A stretch of 64,000 nt of DNA from Acanthosepion lycidas. Taxonomy: Eukaryota > Mollusca > Cephalopoda > Sepiida > Sepiidae. The position numbers and the translations under genes are program-made. The DNA is taken from assembly GCA_963932145.1 (NCBI GenBank), contig OZ010600.1, forward strand, positions 47,603,008 to 47,667,007, read 5' to 3'. The notes below the pieces were generated by a model. It was not told the origin of the DNA, searched no databases, and was given only the letters and a program-made list of their open reading frames with translations. Below are positions 49,306 through 59,925 of the stretch, in pieces. The first letter of the stretch is position 1. Every line of letters begins with the position of its first letter.

Positions 49306-49366
49306 AATGTTTCACAGTAAGGATGGTGTGTTCTGAATGATGTGCAGTATTTGGTTTCTATCACCT
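49306..49366 (-). mobile_element. 61-bp fragment matching the Tc1 element at 52 kb
   Basis: TGTTTCACAGTAAGGATGGT and the following 40 bp match 52065-52125 with only one or two differences. It joins directly to family P sequence at 49365. Confidence 0.75.
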
Positions 49367-49460
49367 GAAGAAGGCTGAAGCATACAATGGCTTAAATGTG
49401 AATATAGCAATAAAGATAAATACAACAGTCTGAACAATGTAAATAGTATATTTGTATATA
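49365..49460 (+). repeat. Family P repeat fragment
   Basis: ATCACCTGAAGAAGGCTGAA, CATACAATGGCTTAAATGTG, AATATAGCAATAAAGAT and ACAACAGTCTGAACAATG follow the family order. The GAAAC box is mutated to TAAAT. Confidence 0.65.
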
Positions 49461-49469
49461 TTATGCTAT

Positions 49470-50300
49470 AATTAGGAACAGGTCATTATGAATGCCAATT
49501 CTTTACTTCTCTATGTAAACAAAACCTTTCTCAGAATTCTGGCTGACCTAAACAGTGCTGTTTTCTGAAGCATCTCGGTTTGCTTGTCACAGTCGCAGTT
49601 TTAACCAGACCTATTTTTTCTGTCACTATTTCAAGAGTATCCACAACATCAAGAATGACTTCTACTTTCTTAAGTCCCCCACAAGTGTGCTATTTGATAT
49701 TTCAAATCTTGATACGTTCCCCCATGCTCCTTTTCTTTTTCAATTTTCCCTTATCAACTGGCCTTCTTGTTTCATTTATATTATCACATTTACACAGTGA
49801 AAGCCCAGAATAGCTTTACATTCTCAGTTTCCACTACTAAAAGTGGTTTATACTCATACTATTTTTCTGATCTCTCCAGCATCTAGTGTACAATACGTAC
49901 AATATTGTTGTCCCTTCTTATTGAGCAAGAGAACAGCATGCCAGCAAAGTGATGCTGGGATACAAATATACAAAGCCCAATGTAGCAGTCATAATGCTAA
50001 AATGGATAAGGGTATACCAAGCACAAGCATCACAGCCAAATGTGTGCAATATAGTGACAGGATTTAATAAAAGCAGCACATAATGTTAAAGGCGGTGTCC
50101 ACTTAGAAATACATTCAATTGGGGGACTTAGTCTGCTCATTTCTGTTGTTGTGGTCAGTGCTCTTGGCCTAAGCATTGTGAGTGAAACCAGTTAGACAAA
50201 ACTATTCAGAAGTTGTTGATGATTGAGCTAGCATGAAGTTGTTTGTCATCATCATTGACGATTAAAGTGCAGGCCTCCTTCAACTTCTGATTATGCCAGA
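49470..50300. other. Gene-free stretch
   Basis: Overlapping frames of 67-81 codons near 49555-50067 have no recognisable domain. A block at 50180-50250 (GTTAGACAAAACTATTCAGA) resembles the 3' part of the SINE at 43660. Confidence 0.35.
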
Positions 50301-50301
50301 T

Positions 50302-50584
50302 TATGTGTTCTTGCCCTCAGAAATTATAACTCATCATAATTGCTGTATAAACTACAGGCTGGCTCGGTGAGTGTTGACAAAACACAAATGTGCTGGAGCA
50401 GGTGTCTGCAACAGGGATTAACTGGCTACCCTAAATTATGTGCTCTCTCTCTCTCTCTCTGAAACTATAACTAAGGTTTGCTCATCATAATTGCTGTATA
50501 AACTACAGGTTGGGTCAGTGGGTGTTGACAAAACACAAATATGCTTGAGCAGGTGTCTGCAACAGGGATTAAGTAGCCACTCTA
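50302..50584 (+). repeat. Direct tandem duplication (~135-150 bp units)
   Basis: Unit 1 at about 50302-50435 and unit 2 at about 50436-50584 share TCATCATAATTGCTGTATAA, GTGTTGACAAAACACAAAT and AGCAGGTGTCTGCAACAGGG. Unit 2 carries a (CT)n expansion. Confidence 0.85.
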
Positions 50585-51269
50585 GCAGACTGGTATACTT
50601 GAAAATGAGCAACTGGCTAAACTACCTTATCCTCCAAACTTCATTCTTTCAACTCCTAGTCATGATGCTTCCCCACTACTCCCCCTCCTCCTGAACAAAG
50701 GTTTACTGTGCATTAGTCTCTGGGGAACATGCCTAACTTTGTTAGAGTCAGCCACTTGACAAGCAGATCTTTAGTATTTATTGTAGTGTAGACCAATTCA
50801 CCAAGAGAAGACATGTACATGCTACCAGTTAAAATGCCTGGTGTAGTATTAAGGCCTTTTATATTATTTTATATAATTTTATTTATTTATTTAAAAAAAA
50901 TTATTATTGTTGTTGTTCTGCTGCTGCTAAAATTACAGTAAAACACATGCTTTCTTTTATGTGAGATAATGATGGCAAAATCAACAGATAAAATCAAAGG
51001 GCAAATCTTGGACTGATTAAATCTACTTTGCTTTAGAGATGACCCATGAACTACCCAATAACTCATATTATTAGAATGGTATTTAAATTTCTTAAATTTC
51101 CCATTATCAAGTTTTTCAGCTTATTTTGCAACAGAAGACAAAAGTTTTATGAGTAAAAATGTATACTATTATTCTGCTGTGTGTAGGATCAGAGTGTAGT
51201 ATCTGCCTGATTTCTAGCCCTTTGTGGTTGAAATCATTAGTTTTTTGACCAAGAAACCCACTTAATATT

Positions 51270-51425
51270 AAGTGGGAAGGAATTGGGAAAAGGAGGGAGA
51301 GAAGGAGGAAAGAAAGGAAGTGGGTGAAGGAGGGAGAGAAGGAGGAAAGAAAGGAAGTGGGTGAAGGAGGGAGAGGAGGAGGAAAGAAGGGTGAAGGAGG
51401 GGGTGAAGGAGGAAAGAGAGCTCCA
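51270..51425 (+). repeat. Homopurine minisatellite, ~37-bp unit
   Basis: All-purine or nearly all-purine plus strand built of GGAGGGAGAGAAGGAGGAAA / GAAAGGAAGTGGGTGAA units, two nearly identical and one or two degraded. Open frames on the minus strand here (Ser/Pro/Leu/Phe-rich) are consequences of the repeat. Confidence 0.9.
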
Positions 51426-52139
51426 GAAAATGAAAAGAAACTTGAACTTTTCTCCATTTTGTAGTTCTGCCATCTCTTGATGGAACTACCAACTAGAATT
51501 GAAATTAACTTAAATGGTCTTTTTACTATTTGATCAACGCAAGATACACAATACTTTGAAGGTATATTTTATTGTGGCACACTCAATAATTAGAACAACA
51601 AAGCAGTCATCTCTTGGTTGCATAAGTATGAGACTTTATTCTTTGTAGAAGCACAATTGCTTAATTACAATTGCAAGTTTTTTGCAGTATGTCTTTACAC
51701 AACTAGAGGCTGAGATTTTTGTCCATTCTTAGTGAAATAGCTCAGTTAAATTGGATGGAGACCATCACTGAACAGCAATTTTCAATTCTTGCCACAAATT
51801 CCCTATTATGTCTGTGCTTTCACTGAGCTATTCTAACACATGTTTTGATCTAAACTCTTCTGTTGTAGCTTTAGTTGTATGTTTCAAGTTGTCATCCTGC
51901 TGGAAAGTGACCCTCCATCCCAGTTTCAATTTTTTGCAGGTTGTAACAGCTTTTCTCCAAGGATTGCCCTATTTTTGGTTCCATCCATCTTCCCATCAAA
52001 TCTGACCAGGTTTCCTGCTCCTGCTGAAGAAAAGCATCCCGATAGCATGATGCTGTCAAAACCATGTTTCACAGTAGGGATGGTGTGTTCTGAATGATGT
52101 GCAGTATTTGGTTTCTATCACATGTAGCATTTTGCATTA

Positions 52140-52644
52140 CTCTCCTGGGTATGACGATAAACTACATCCGTGTCCTGGGTAAGACGATATACTACGTCCA
52201 ACAGCAAGGCTTCTGATCGGGAGGTTTTGAAGTGTGTGGAACCACCTCTTAATTGCTGGTGTTACCAGCTCTGCCCTGACCCAGGATGGTAGCACCTGTT
52301 AGGGTCCCAGAAATGGGTAAATAGTTAACTCCCAAACTGGGATCAAAACACTATGAAAGTGTAAAAATAGGTTTTAATACCAGAAATACTTTGTAAAAAA
52401 GTTATTACCAGCAATAAGTTTTTGAAGAAAAATTATTACCAGCAATACATTTTTGAAAAAAAATTACAAGTGATAGATTTTTGAAGAAAAAATATTACCA
52501 GAAATAGACTTTTGAAGGAAAAGAAATTTACCAGAAATAGACTTTAAAAAGAAAAATATTATTACCAGCAATAAGAATTTTGTTGGCATTAAATAACCCA
52601 TTGAAGTTGATATGCCGTAAAACAAAACCAAACAAGCAAACATT
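52140..52644 (+). mobile_element. Retroposon family S, copy 2, with exact 12-bp target duplication
   Basis: The 505-bp unit begins CTCCTGGGTATGACGATAAA and ends in an A-rich tail AAAACAAAACCAAACAAGC. CATTTTGCATTA flanks both sides exactly (52128-52139 and 52645-52656) and interrupts the Tc1 fossil. Inside are five or six degenerate ~35-bp repeats of ATTACCAGCAATACATTTTT type plus GAAGAAAAA. An A-rich tail and variable-length duplications indicate LINE-mobilised, non-autonomous retroposition. No convincing tRNA boxes were seen. Confidence 0.85.
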
Positions 52645-52848
52645 CATTTTGCATTAAGGCCAACAGGTTCAATTTTGGTCTTATCTGACTGGTGCACCTT
52701 CTTTCACATATTGCTGTGTCTCCTATATGGCTTTTTACAAGTGGGATAGCTTTATTTTCAACAACGACTTTCTTCTTGCCGCTCTTCTATAAAGGCCAGA
52801 TTTGTGAATTGTACAACTAATAGTTGTCCTGTGAACAGTCTCCGCTTG

Positions 52849-53315
52849 TCCTGGGTATGACGGTAAACTACATCTGTGTCCTGGGTAAGATGATAAACTA
52901 TATCCAACAGCAAGATTTCTGATCAGGAGGTTTTGAGGGGCGTGGAACCACCTCTTAATTGCTTGTGTTCCCAGGTCCACCCTGACCTGAGGTGGTAGCA
53001 CCTATTAGGTTCCCAGCTATGGGTAAATAGTTAACCTCCCTAAACTGGGGTCAAAACACTATGGAAGTGTAAAAATAGGTTTTAATATCAGAAATACTTT
53101 GTAAAAAAATTATTGCCAGCAATACATTTAAAAAAAAAAAAACTATTATCAGCAATACATTTTTGACAAAAAAATTACTAGTGGTACATTTTTGAAGAAA
53201 AAATATTATCAGAAATAGATTTTTGAAGGAAAAAAATATTACCAGCAATAAAAATTGTTGGCATTAAATAACCCATTGTGGTTGATATGCTGTAAAACAA
53301 AACAAACGAAACCAG
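52849..53315 (+). mobile_element. Retroposon family S, copy 3
   Basis: Same unit as 52140-52644, also in plus orientation, 467 bp. It is inserted in the same Tc1 fossil with near-matching flanks AGTCTCCGCTTG (52837-52848) and AGTCTTCGCCTTG (53316-53328). It has independent target duplications, so it is a second insertion and not a tandem copy. Confidence 0.82.
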
Positions 53316-54224
53316 AGTCTTCGCCTTGAGCTGTAGATCTTTGCAGCTTATTCAGAGTTACCATGAACCTTTTGGTTGTTCCTCTGATTAAGGCTTTTCT
53401 TGATAGGCTTGGGGTTGTGCTGTACTTTTTCCATTTTCAGATGATGGATTTAATAGTGTTTCGTGAGATGTTCAGGACATGGGATATTTTTTTTTTTTTT
53501 TTTTTTAATAACCTAACTCTGCTTTAAACTTTTCCACAACTTAATCCCTGAAATGTCTGGTTAGCTTCTTGTTCTACATGATGCTATTTGTTCAGTAATG
53601 TTCTCTAAGAAACCTCTAAGGCCTTCATAGAACCAACATATTTAGCTGGAGGGTGCAGAATAATGGATCGTACCTCTTTTTCTATTCTTTCTTTTACTCA
53701 AAAGAAATTGTCATAATCAGGTGGATTCCATTTACTAATTATGTGACTTTTGAAAGAAAATTGTTGCACTGGATTTTACTTAGATGTAAGATATGAGGAG
53801 ACAGGCTTCAAATATCAAAAAACAATGTACAAAAGATGGGAGATTGTGATATGTTCAAATTCATTATGAAGAGTAAAAAAAGGATAGGCAATGCAGAAGA
53901 AAATATTTATGCATTCTTTTTCTTTTTTTAAATAGAAATTCATTTTTGTAGAGGTAAAAAGAAGAGGGTGGATAAAGGAGAGAATTAGAAATAGGTAAGG
54001 AATAGCAGAAGTATGAGATAATAGATAATTATAGTTATTAACACCTATGGAATTGTTAATAATTACAAATAAGTACTACCACATTTGATAACATAGTCCC
54101 ATCTCCCTCAAGAATGGCTACAAATTCTCTCCTAGGTTTTGTATTTATAGTAGAGTTTTCTGGGAGGTTAATATTTACCCAGACACTGCAGGCTGCCAGT
54201 AATTGTCCTCAACCTAACTCCATA

Positions 54225-54430
54225 TGCAGGCATTTATCAGTCTCAGGAGGCTAACCAATTCCTGTTCTAGATGCCTGCTCAGGCACATTTGTGTATCTTC
54301 AGCAGCCACTGAGCTAACCCGAGGTTTATACTCCAACTATGCTGAGTGGATCTTAGTTACAGTTTCTAGTAGAGAGCACATAATTTGGCATGGTCAGCAG
54401 TTTGGACAATGCCAGTATGCTCAGACCCCT
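54225..54430 (-). repeat. SINE family B fragment
   Basis: TTTATACTCCAACTATGCTG, GATCTTAGTTACAGTTTCTA and AGAGAGCACAT align with the copy at 33680-33890. Confidence 0.55.
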
Positions 54431-54754
54431 GGTCATGGTAATTTGTGACTTTGTGTTTGAATAATCGATCTTCATAATATTAAATACCTTCGAATTTTAA
54501 AATTTGACCAGAGGAAATATATTTTCTTACCATTGTAAAACATTAATTATGATTCATAAAAAATTATTCCAAGTACTTGTGAAATTTCAATAAACATTTA
54601 AAATTTTTGTCATTATTTGATACAGAGCATTGTAATGATGCATCTTTCAAAGTTGCATGCACATCTTTGTTTTATTTTCTATCATAATATATTGGCCATT
54701 ATACCTTTGAGACTTTTTTGGCTATCTTTTGTATCTGCTATAGTGAACGCAGCC

Positions 54755-54958
54755 TGTCCCCCTGGCTTAAGCAACATAAGATTGCCTGTGCTGTGCACAG
54801 GAGACTCAATCTGTGCTGATTCGGTGAAATCTCACATGATTGAAAATCTGTGTAGCAACCTCACTAGAAGGCAACATTTGTTAACACCAGGCAGTTGCTT
54901 GAAGGGACACCTCCAGTGTGACAGGCGCAAAGAAAATGAATTACAATAACTCAGCTAC
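54755..54958 (+). repeat. 5' LTR of the Ty3/gypsy element
   Basis: Shares CAATCTGTG, AAAATCTGTGTAGCAACCTC, GGCAGTTGCTTGAAGGGACA and GAATTA..ATAACTCAG..ACA with 57196-57395. The TG start is approximate. Confidence 0.7.
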
Positions 54959-54999
54959 AAGCTATTTCAGCAATATTGCAAACTGTCTGGAGGAAAGTT

Positions 55000-55560
55000 T
55001 AATATCCAATTTATATCAGTGTTTGACAGCTCAACATCCAGGACAAATATGGTTGAATGGATAGAAAAGGCAGAACTCATTTGCCGGATATGTGAAGTGA
55101 AGTGGCCAGAACATGTGATTCCTTTAAGAGTGTCTGGTGGGGCATTTGCTATCTATCAGCAATTAAGTGAAAAGGAGAAAGCAGATATTGAATACATAAA
55201 ATCGTCCCTTTGCACCGTATTCATGACGGACGGGTTTGTTGCACATGAACAATTCCCTGTGCAGCACCTTTGACCAGGGGAATCTGTTGCATGAAACAAC
55301 TCCTTTTTCTCAAGCAATAATGAAAGACTAGAACCTAGACAAAGATTTGACAGTAGCAGTAGTGAGAGAGATACACCAAAGAACTACGCAACCTCCTCCG
55401 AGGAGTTCTAATGACATGATTTGTCGTCAATATAATGGCCTTAATCACTTCACCAAAGATTGTAAAATTCTTCTCAGTGGATACATTCATTGTTATAACT
55501 GCGATAAAATTGGCCGCATATCCTGAGATTGTTCGGGGAAAAAGGGGCCGGGGATGTCAA
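55000..55560 (+). pseudogene. gag remnant with broken zinc knuckles
   Basis: 55019-55273 reads SSTSRTNMVEWIEKAELICR and LRVSGGAFAIYQQLSEKEKA, typical of mollusc gypsy gag. Downstream, after frame breaks, lie two CCHC-like knuckles. The first has its second Cys replaced by Tyr (CRQYN...HFTKDC). The second (CYNCDKIG...DC) carries a stop. Gag packages the element RNA. Confidence 0.65.
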
Positions 55561-55959
55561 CTGGGCACCGATTTCCTCCCCAGTCAAGATGTAAATGTCA
55601 ACGTTTGCCAATGTGTGTGGAATGAAGTGCATCAGACTAATGAACTCTGGGTGCTCCCATATCATAGTGAGCAAGAAGGCATGCTGAATGTGGGAGAAAT
55701 GAAGTGTTGACATTATAACCATCAGTGGCAGAATGTGGATGTGCAGAATTGAACCTGGCAGCCATGATATCTCAGAATAAAAAATCAGAGAGGAAACATC
55801 AGCATACATTGATGACCTGTATGTAAATTAGGATATCACGTCCACAACTAGTGTTGATGAACAAGCAAAATTTCAGAGCTACCAAAAAATGGAGGTTGGA
55901 TAATTAACTCACTGGGGGGAAGACAATGTTCTACTTTAGAAGCATGGGAATGCACTTCC

Positions 55960-57120
55960 TGATGTCCTAGATGCAGTTGTCAGGAGGAAGGTATTCTCTT
56001 TTTATGGCAAGCTTGTTGGACACCTCCCAGTCTGTGGATGGCTGCAAGTAGCAACTGGTATCATCAAGGGAAATGCAAGTGCAGTGATGAAAGGTTGGGA
56101 TTATCAAACTGATGATGCCCCACTATAAAGGATGCTGACAGAAACTATTACTAAGGTGAGGCAAAGCGATCTGTGTTGAGGTGAGTGGTGCGTTAATAGC
56201 AAAGAACTTGATGTGTGGGTTGATGCAGGTTCTTTGGACACTGGAGTCTTACTTGAATTGTGTTGGTCTGTTATTGAAGATGCGTATTGGTTGTTACCAG
56301 AGTTGGACATGCAACACATCAAACTTGCGGAGATCAGATGGTGAAAAGGGAAACAGCAGGTATATGGCAGAGACTAGGGATGGGTATTACCCATTACAGG
56401 GGTGCTCACTACCTGACCCTGATAGAATGTGGGTCTACTTGGTTTGCCATTTGACAAGAAGATTTAGCTACTGTGATCCAGTGTCTCAACTTCATCTTTT
56501 TTGAGAGGTGCCCATCTAAAGGGATCTTGACAGATAACGATATGCTGTTTAACAGCAGGAGCTTTAGAACATTTGCTGAGAGGTGAGCTGTCCACCTGCA
56601 TTTTCGATATGCATATCTGGAAACCGCATTGTTGTATGATCACACAGATCCATAAAGCAGATTGCTACCAGAAAGCAATGCTTTGTCCAGGAAGCAGTTT
56701 ACTGGTACAATGTTATGTCAAAGGATGGCATCTGTGGTTTAAGTGCTTTAGCTAATGCTTTGTACCAGTATGAAGTCCGAGTAAAAGGTGTTGACAGGAC
56801 CCTTCACTCAAGCCTGAGTCTGAGAAGGGTATGTACAAGAAAGGAGACTTCTTACTAGTAAGGGGCCACCTAACAGATGTATGGGTAAATGGAGGATGGG
56901 AACAGTGACCGGATTTGTGAGTCCTCAAGTGGTTTATATGGATGGATTGCCACACTATGTGAGAGACCTCCATCCTTTTCCTCATATGGTAAACAATTCT
57001 GTGGAAGACGAATCCAATGCGTCGAGTGATGCTGAGATGTACATACCTGTAACGAAGGATTAAGATGACCATTCAACTGATGTTGACTTTAACCAATTGA
57101 GCGATGGTGACTACAATGAA
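55960..57120 (+). pseudogene. pol remnant: RNase H-like and integrase segments
   Basis: 55,990-56,150 reads FYGKLVGHLPVCGWLQVATG in one frame. An RNase H-like stretch (LDVWVDAGSLDTGVLLE) follows with shifts. 56,530-57,070 gives ILTDNDMLFNS from the integrase core, later GTVTGFVSPQVVYMDGLPHY and VRDLHPFPH from the C-terminal barrel. Several stops and frame changes occur. Confidence 0.65.
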
Positions 57121-57195
57121 GTTTGACAGATTGTGATAGGGCTGCCTCAAGAAGCAAGTGAACTTGCCGAACCGTTTCTTTGAAAAAGCAGCAGA

Positions 57196-57395
57196 TGTAA
57201 AAGGCTGCCAAGCTGCTACTTACACAGGGGAATCAATCTGTGCACACTGGGTGATGTCTCATGTGGCCAAAAATCTGTGTAGCAACCTCGCTAGACACCA
57301 TAAAAGCCAGTTTTCTTAAACATTGGGCAGTTGCTTGAAGGGACATCACCGGTGCGACAGGAGCGAAGAAAACGAATTATGATAACTCAGTTACA
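57196..57395 (+). repeat. 3' LTR of the Ty3/gypsy element
   Basis: Counterpart of 54755-54958 with roughly one in seven positions differing, which implies an old insertion. Confidence 0.7.
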
Positions 57396-57399
57396 CTAA

Positions 57400-57885
57400 C
57401 TTTCAAAGAATGTTGATCAGAATACTTTATTTCTTGCAAATATTTCTTTATTCGTTTCCAATGTTGTCATTGTAAACTTTTTGTTATTTCAAAATCCCTT
57501 CTGAACAGGTTTCAGGCTTTGTAATTTTCATCTGTCTTGACTTAGCTGATATTTTATGCTTAAGTTAGGAATTTGAACTCGCAACATTGAAGAAATGAAA
57601 ACAATGCTCTTTACTGATATCTTTTTCTTAAATTATTATTTTAGTTGATATTTTTTCTTTTCTTTTTCTTTATTTTTACCTCACAATATCTTGACCATAT
57701 GTCAGGAATGTTTCATTCTCTACCTGTGCAGCAGAAGGCTCAGGTCATCAGTTATTTTTCTGCAAGATTGGTACATTTTATTATTCCACTAAAAATAAAT
57801 CTACCATTTGACTGTGCATGGAATACTGGTGTTGCTGTTATATAGCACAAGATTCTTGACAAAATCCAAAGAATGGTCTGTAATG
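57400..57885. other. Gene-free stretch between retroelement and MITE
   Basis: No gene or clear repeat recognised; short frames only. Confidence 0.4.
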
Positions 57886-57891
57886 GTACTA

Positions 57892-57993
57892 TTAGGTTGG
57901 TGCAAAAATAATGACATAATAATGTCGTTTTTTGACGTATTTTTTAATGTCACAATACAACATTATTACGTCATTATTTTTGCACCAACCTAA
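57892..57993. mobile_element. Palindromic mariner-type MITE, copy 2
   Basis: 102 bp with ends TTAGGTTGGTGCAAAAATAA and their exact inverse, flanked by TA on both sides (57890-57891 and 57994-57995). The internal halves also pair around ATGACATAATAATG. TA duplication is the mariner hallmark. Confidence 0.92.
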
Positions 57994-57999
57994 TAGCTC

Positions 58000-58110
58000 T
58001 GATTTGGCTTCTCAACTTCAGTCACTTTTCCATCACCATGACTTAGCCACCCTCTGTCTTTTCTACACATATTTTCATGACAGTTGTTCTGATGAGTTCT
58101 CTTCCTTCGT
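58000..58110 (+). repeat. LINE-like fragment related to 8020-8100
   Basis: Shares ATATTTTCATG...TTGTTCTRATGARYT with the region upstream of the YADD fragment at 8 kb. Short and uncertain. Confidence 0.3.
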
Positions 58111-58836
58111 ACCTTGACTGTATTAATTTAAGTATACTACTAGATTGGCTACTATGTCTTGTTGGTTTACTGTTGAAATAGATGTATTGTAAGTTCTATT
58201 CTAATAGTTTATTTTCTCTCTTCCAGTTTCTTGCTTCTCTGCCACCTACAATCTTCAAAAATTTAAATGCAATCTCAATCACAATCTTCTCTCTTCCTGA
58301 ATTCTTTTAATTTTTTTTTAACCATTTAACTCCAAACAAGGGGATAATGCCACTAGGACATAGGAGATTACAGGGAATGAAAGACAATGAAAAGACTTTA
58401 GTGAGGAAAAGGTTATGGCTTCTGAGATCACGAAGAAAAAAAACATTGGTGGCCATTTTCTCAAAAAAATATTAGCCCTAAAAAAACTTTCATTAACACC
58501 TAACATATTATTTTACAAAATATTAAAAACAATAACATAGTTACCCCACATGATTCTATACTGATTTTGGGTTGGCAGTCAACATATGAAGCAGAATCTA
58601 TTGATGGAAAGTTTTCTGTATTTGGTGAGATTCAGAAAAGGTTCTCTTAAAAATTGCCAATTTGTTTCATTACCTCATGTTAATCTTAAAATATATTGAA
58701 TAGCATAAAGGAACTTTTTGCTATCTACATTCTACTATGATCGTTTATTTCAAAGTGAATAAGTTAATAGAAACTATTTACAAAGTAAGAATAAAACAAT
58801 TTAAAATATGTTTTATTTTTTCTTGGTTTAATATTA

Positions 58837-58916
58837 TTAGGTTGGTGCAAAAATAATGTCGTTTTCTCACTTAGTAACATATGTGAGAAAACGACATTAT
58901 TTTTGCACCAACCTAA
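58837..58916. mobile_element. Palindromic mariner-type MITE, copy 3 (perfect 34-bp arms)
   Basis: 80 bp. The left arm runs from TTAGGTTGGTGC to TTTTCTCAC and the right arm is its perfect reverse complement around a 12-base loop. TA duplications lie at 58835-58836 and 58917-58918. The lack of any arm mismatch suggests a recent insertion or conversion. Confidence 0.95.
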
Positions 58917-58919
58917 TAG

Positions 58920-59312
58920 TTTGAAACAAAAAGATCCCATCACCATAAATTACATAACATTAGAGATAACATAAAAGTTTCTTTTGAAGTTCATTCAGCT
59001 CTCTAAGAATTGTTTGCTGTAAGGTGAAAATTTACTTTCTTTTGTTGATAATCAAGGTCAAATATGCACTTTCAACTTTTCACTCCTTGTGTTTAATGTG
59101 CAGCAGAAATATTAGGGAATGGATCACTAGAGCTAATGGTAACGATGCAGTAGGTGCAAGCATGTATCAGAAATGATTTGGGAAGTTCCAAAAAAGATTT
59201 TGAGCTTGAGAACAAAGGACACAATAGAAGATCTTAAAGTTTGAAAACTGATGAATTAGAAATGGAAATTTTGATTGGCCCCAATACATTTTTCTTTTAC
59301 TAAAATGGATAA

Positions 59313-59375
<63 letters not shown>

Positions 59376-59925
59376 ATATATATACACACACACGTACTGG
59401 CCTCAAGGGTATCCTTTTATTTTGATTTGTAATTTGTTAAATATTTGGTGATGTGGGGAGAAAAAAGAATAAATATGAAACAAAGTTAAATAAAAAAACT
59501 AACCTTCAATCCATAGAACACAGTAACTTTTTAGAGTTATTTTAGAAGCCAGTAGCATCTTTAATATCAGGAAATATATTAATTTTGAGAAAATTTAAAT
59601 GACTGATTTGGCCAAGATGAAAAAAAAGATTAGAAAAGAATATGCATATGAATTACAAAGCAGTGTACCCATAAATAAACTTAATACACTAACAATGGTT
59701 TGTGAGATCAGCATACTAATAAGCATTCTGCAGCAGGTGAGGGTATCATCTGAGTAGAACTGTTGCAGAAAATAAGAAGAAATTCTGGTGACTTTATATC
59801 TGAAAATTTACAGATTTTCCATTTGTATCAGTGGTGAGGTGTTCAGTCCTAGATGAAAGCCAAGGTTTCAAATGCTTATTTTCAAGACAAGTAATATTGG
59901 AAGACTGACTTAGCATAGTCTTCCT
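58920..59925. other. Gene-free stretch with (TA)n/(TG)n
   Basis: Contains a TA array at about 59315-59360 continuing into TG and (CA) tracts to 59393. Otherwise unrecognised. Confidence 0.5.

Larger units (their letters stand above)
51545..53850 (-). pseudogene. Tc1/mariner transposon fossil (minus-strand transposase)
   Basis: After removal of two insertions (52140-52644 and 52849-53315) the sequence is a continuous, strongly decayed Tc1-like element. Signature stretches include CATGTTTCACAGTAGGGATG, AAGGCCAGATTTGTGAATTG, ACTAATAGTTGTCCTGTGAA, TTTCCATTTTCAGATGATGG and CCTAACTCTGCTTTAAACTT. These I recognise from a Tc1 lineage common in fish and amphibians. Tc1 transposases are about 340-residue DDE enzymes with helix-turn-helix domains. 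Many frame breaks and a T20 tract (about 53491) show it is inactive. Exact terminal repeats and the TA target were not pinned down. Confidence 0.85.
54755..57395 (+). mobile_element. Degenerate, internally deleted Ty3/gypsy-type LTR retrotransposon
   Basis: Direct repeats of about 200 bp bound the element. Between them, in broken frames, come gag, a zinc-knuckle region, an RNase H-like segment and an integrase/tail segment, in the gag-pol order expected for Ty3/gypsy. At about 2.6 kb it is near half the usual length. The protease and the reverse-transcriptase core are absent or unrecognisable between about 55.7 and 55.95 kb. Many stops make it inactive. Superfamily assignment rests on motif order and resemblance to mollusc polyproteins that I know in outline. 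Confidence 0.75.

Noticed and set aside
49555-50067. Overlapping 67-81-codon frames
   Set aside because: Two frames over the same DNA with no recognisable motif; likely chance.
51116-51492. Ser/Pro/Leu/Phe-rich minus-strand frames up to 113 codons
   Set aside because: Three overlapping frames of the same homopurine minisatellite; explained by the repeat.
58085-58100. CTGATGA box at 58088 as another hammerhead
   Set aside because: No GAAA box or pairing stem follows; it lies in a LINE-like fragment.
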